A stretch of DNA of 6,621 bases from Oscillospiraceae bacterium (GTDB lineage: Bacteria; Bacillota_A; Clostridia; Oscillospirales; Oscillospiraceae), in assembly GCA_017396725.1 (NCBI GenBank), contig JAFQLA010000059.1, forward strand, positions 1 through 6,621, in the 5' to 3' direction. The notes beneath the pieces are model-generated. The model did no database searches and was not told where the DNA came from. It saw nothing but the letters and a program-made list of their open reading frames with translations. The stretch's first letter is position 1, and the number at the start of each line of letters is the position of its first letter. Shown in pieces: positions 5,592 to 6,621 of this stretch. A program made the position numbers and the translations under genes.

Positions 5592-6167
5592 ATGAAGCTT
5601 TACACGGTGCGCCACGGTGAAACAGAATGGAACATAGTGAACCGCATTTGCGGCAGAACCGATATTCCGCTGACGGAAAACGGCGTGGAGCAGGCAAAGG
5701 AGACGGCGGAAAACCTGAAAGGAACCCACATCGATCTTGTGTTGGTTTCTCCCATGCTGCGGGCACGGCAGACGGCGGATGTGATCTGTCAGACACTTGG
5801 CCTTACTTATGAAACGGATGCGCGGCTTCTGGAGCAGGATTACGGTATTTACGAAGGCGGGCACCGCTTTGCGCCGGAGTATCTTGCCTGTAAACGGAAT
5901 TTTTTTTACAACTTTGAAACCGGAGAATCTACAGCGCAGCTGGCGCACCGCGTCTTTGGCCTTGTGGATGAACTGAAGGAGAAATACGCGGATAAAAGCG
6001 TGCTTCTGGTGTGCCACGGCGGTGTGTGCCGCATGGTGCACATGTATTTCCATTACCTCGATAATGAGGGGTTCAACGCCTATCGCATCCCCAACGCAGG
6101 CGTCCATTTCTATGACACCCAAGCGCTTGGAGCGCAGGAGGAAAAGAATCATGAAACTCAATTATAA
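5592..6167 (+). CDS. Histidine phosphatase family protein (phosphoglycerate mutase-like)
   Basis: Cytoplasmic phosphatase of 191 residues in the branch that includes cofactor-dependent phosphoglycerate mutase, CobC and broad-range sugar phosphatases. The reaction goes through a phosphohistidine. The RHGET motif (7-11) gives the nucleophile H8. R57 in SPMLRARQT, E81 in LEQDYG and H142 in CHGG complete the usual active site. True dPGM enzymes are near 230-250 residues and have extra loops, so a phosphatase is more likely than a mutase. CobC-type alpha-ribazole phosphatase is possible, but no cobalamin genes are nearby. The start at 5592 is set by GGGGAGG (5577-5583), 8 bp upstream; the GTG at 5583 is part of that ribosome site. 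The last 17 bases overlap the start of the MFS transporter gene, which suggests coupled expression and perhaps a substrate that enters by that transporter. The substrate is unknown. Confidence 0.88.
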   Translation: MKLYTVRHGETEWNIVNRICGRTDIPLTENGVEQAKETAENLKGTHIDLVLVSPMLRARQTADVICQTLGLTYETDARLLEQDYGIYEGGHRFAPEYLACKRNFFYNFETGESTAQLAHRVFGLVDELKEKYADKSVLLVCHGGVCRMVHMYFHYLDNEGFNAYRIPNAGVHFYDTQALGAQEEKNHETQL

Positions 6168-6621
6168 GCGGACGCTCCTTGTGGGGCTTGCCTTCTTGTC
6201 CATTATGTCCTTCTGGCAGATGTATGACAGTATCGTGCCCAAGATCCTCACCAAGACCTTTGCCATGAACGAGACGCTCTCCGGCGCCATCATGGCCGTT
6301 GACAATATCCTTGCTTTGTTCCTGCTGCCCTTTTTCGGCTCTTTGAGTGATAGGACCAATTCCCGTCTGGGTCGCCGCACGCCGTTTCTCATTGTGGGCA
6401 CGGTGCTTGCTGTGGTACTGATGAATATTCTGCCGCTGCTGGATAACAGCTATGCTGCCGCGCCTTCTGTGGGTAAGCTGGTGGCCTTTGTGGCGGTATT
6501 GGGTCTGCTGCTCGTTGCCATGGGTATCTATCGCAGCCCTGCCGTTGCGCTGATGCCGGATGTAACGCCCAAGCCTCTGCGCTCCCGCGGCAATGCCGTT
6601 ATCAACCTCATGGGCGCTATC
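6151..6621 (+). CDS. MFS transporter, SLC45/GPH sugar-symporter type (3' end outside window)
   Basis: Membrane transporter of the major facilitator superfamily; the first 157 residues are present and the frame is open at the edge. Family members have about 400-500 residues, so about a third is seen. Hydrophobic segments lie near residues 9-28, 44-63, 78-98 and 109-126, with a fifth starting near 147. The loop after the second segment carries GSLSDRTNSRLGRRTPF (63-79), the MFS loop 2-3 signature in the form used by sucrose/proton symporters and the SLC45 group. YRSPAVALMPDVTPKPLRSRGNAV (127-150) matches the second signature of that group. A sugar or glycoside taken up with protons is the likely substrate, by family only. 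The ATG at 6151 has AGGAGG (6136-6141) 9 bp upstream and overlaps the phosphatase gene by 17 bp. No promoter is needed between them. Confidence 0.85.
   Translation, partial: MKLNYKRTLLVGLAFLSIMSFWQMYDSIVPKILTKTFAMNETLSGAIMAVDNILALFLLPFFGSLSDRTNSRLGRRTPFLIVGTVLAVVLMNILPLLDNSYAAAPSVGKLVAFVAVLGLLLVAMGIYRSPAVALMPDVTPKPLRSRGNAVINLMGAI

Noticed and set aside
6119..6130. 12-bp perfect palindrome CCAAGCGCTTGG near the end of the phosphatase gene
   Set aside because: It has no loop, lies in coding sequence, and a palindrome of this length can arise by chance; there is no promoter or T-run to give it a role.
5442..6161. 239-codon minus-strand frame opposite the histidine phosphatase gene
   Set aside because: It is antisense to a gene with a complete catalytic set, and its 3' end runs through the operator and promoter of the GntR operon.

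Overview
The window looks like chromosomal DNA from an endospore-forming, moderately GC-rich Bacillota, most likely a gut-type member of the Clostridia. The evidence is a SpoVT-type regulator of spore formation, strong AGGAGG-like ribosome sites, sigma-A-type promoters and compact U-tailed terminators. The genus cannot be fixed from this sequence. I see no CRISPR array, insertion sequence, rRNA or tRNA, and no sign of phage. Seven genes are complete or nearly so, and one is cut at each edge.

Layout. Positions 2-625 hold the C-terminal half of a citrate synthase, closed by a hairpin terminator. Positions 743-2011 are a single-gene unit with its own promoter and terminator. It encodes an unusual three-part protein: a PlsC-type acyltransferase, a four-cysteine zinc ribbon and a C-terminal domain that resembles a PH/GRAM fold. 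Positions 2283-2825 encode SpoVT, which converges on a TRIC/UPF0126 membrane protein gene (2863-3477, minus) across a perfect 32-bp bidirectional terminator.

Positions 3620-5428 (minus) are a tightly packed three-gene operon: a YtrA-type GntR repressor, an ABC ATPase and an ABC-2 permease. The genes join by a 4-bp overlap and a 1-bp gap. The promoter is a TTGACA/TATACT pair whose -10 box lies in a 24-bp near-palindrome, which is the expected signature of autorepression. From the divergent side, positions 5592-6167 encode a histidine phosphatase whose end overlaps by 17 bp the start of an MFS transporter of SLC45/sucrose-symporter type (6151 to the window edge).

Functional reading. The GntR-ABC cassette is probably a ligand-inducible efflux or envelope-stress module, like the YtrA and Pmt systems. 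The phosphatase and MFS transporter are probably co-translated. The remaining genes are metabolic or developmental neighbours with separate control. Nothing here demonstrates a wholly new system. The points most worth a second look are the acyltransferase-zinc ribbon-PH-like protein, the repeats around its promoter, the GntR operator, and the TRIC gene promoter embedded in the terminator of the upstream operon.
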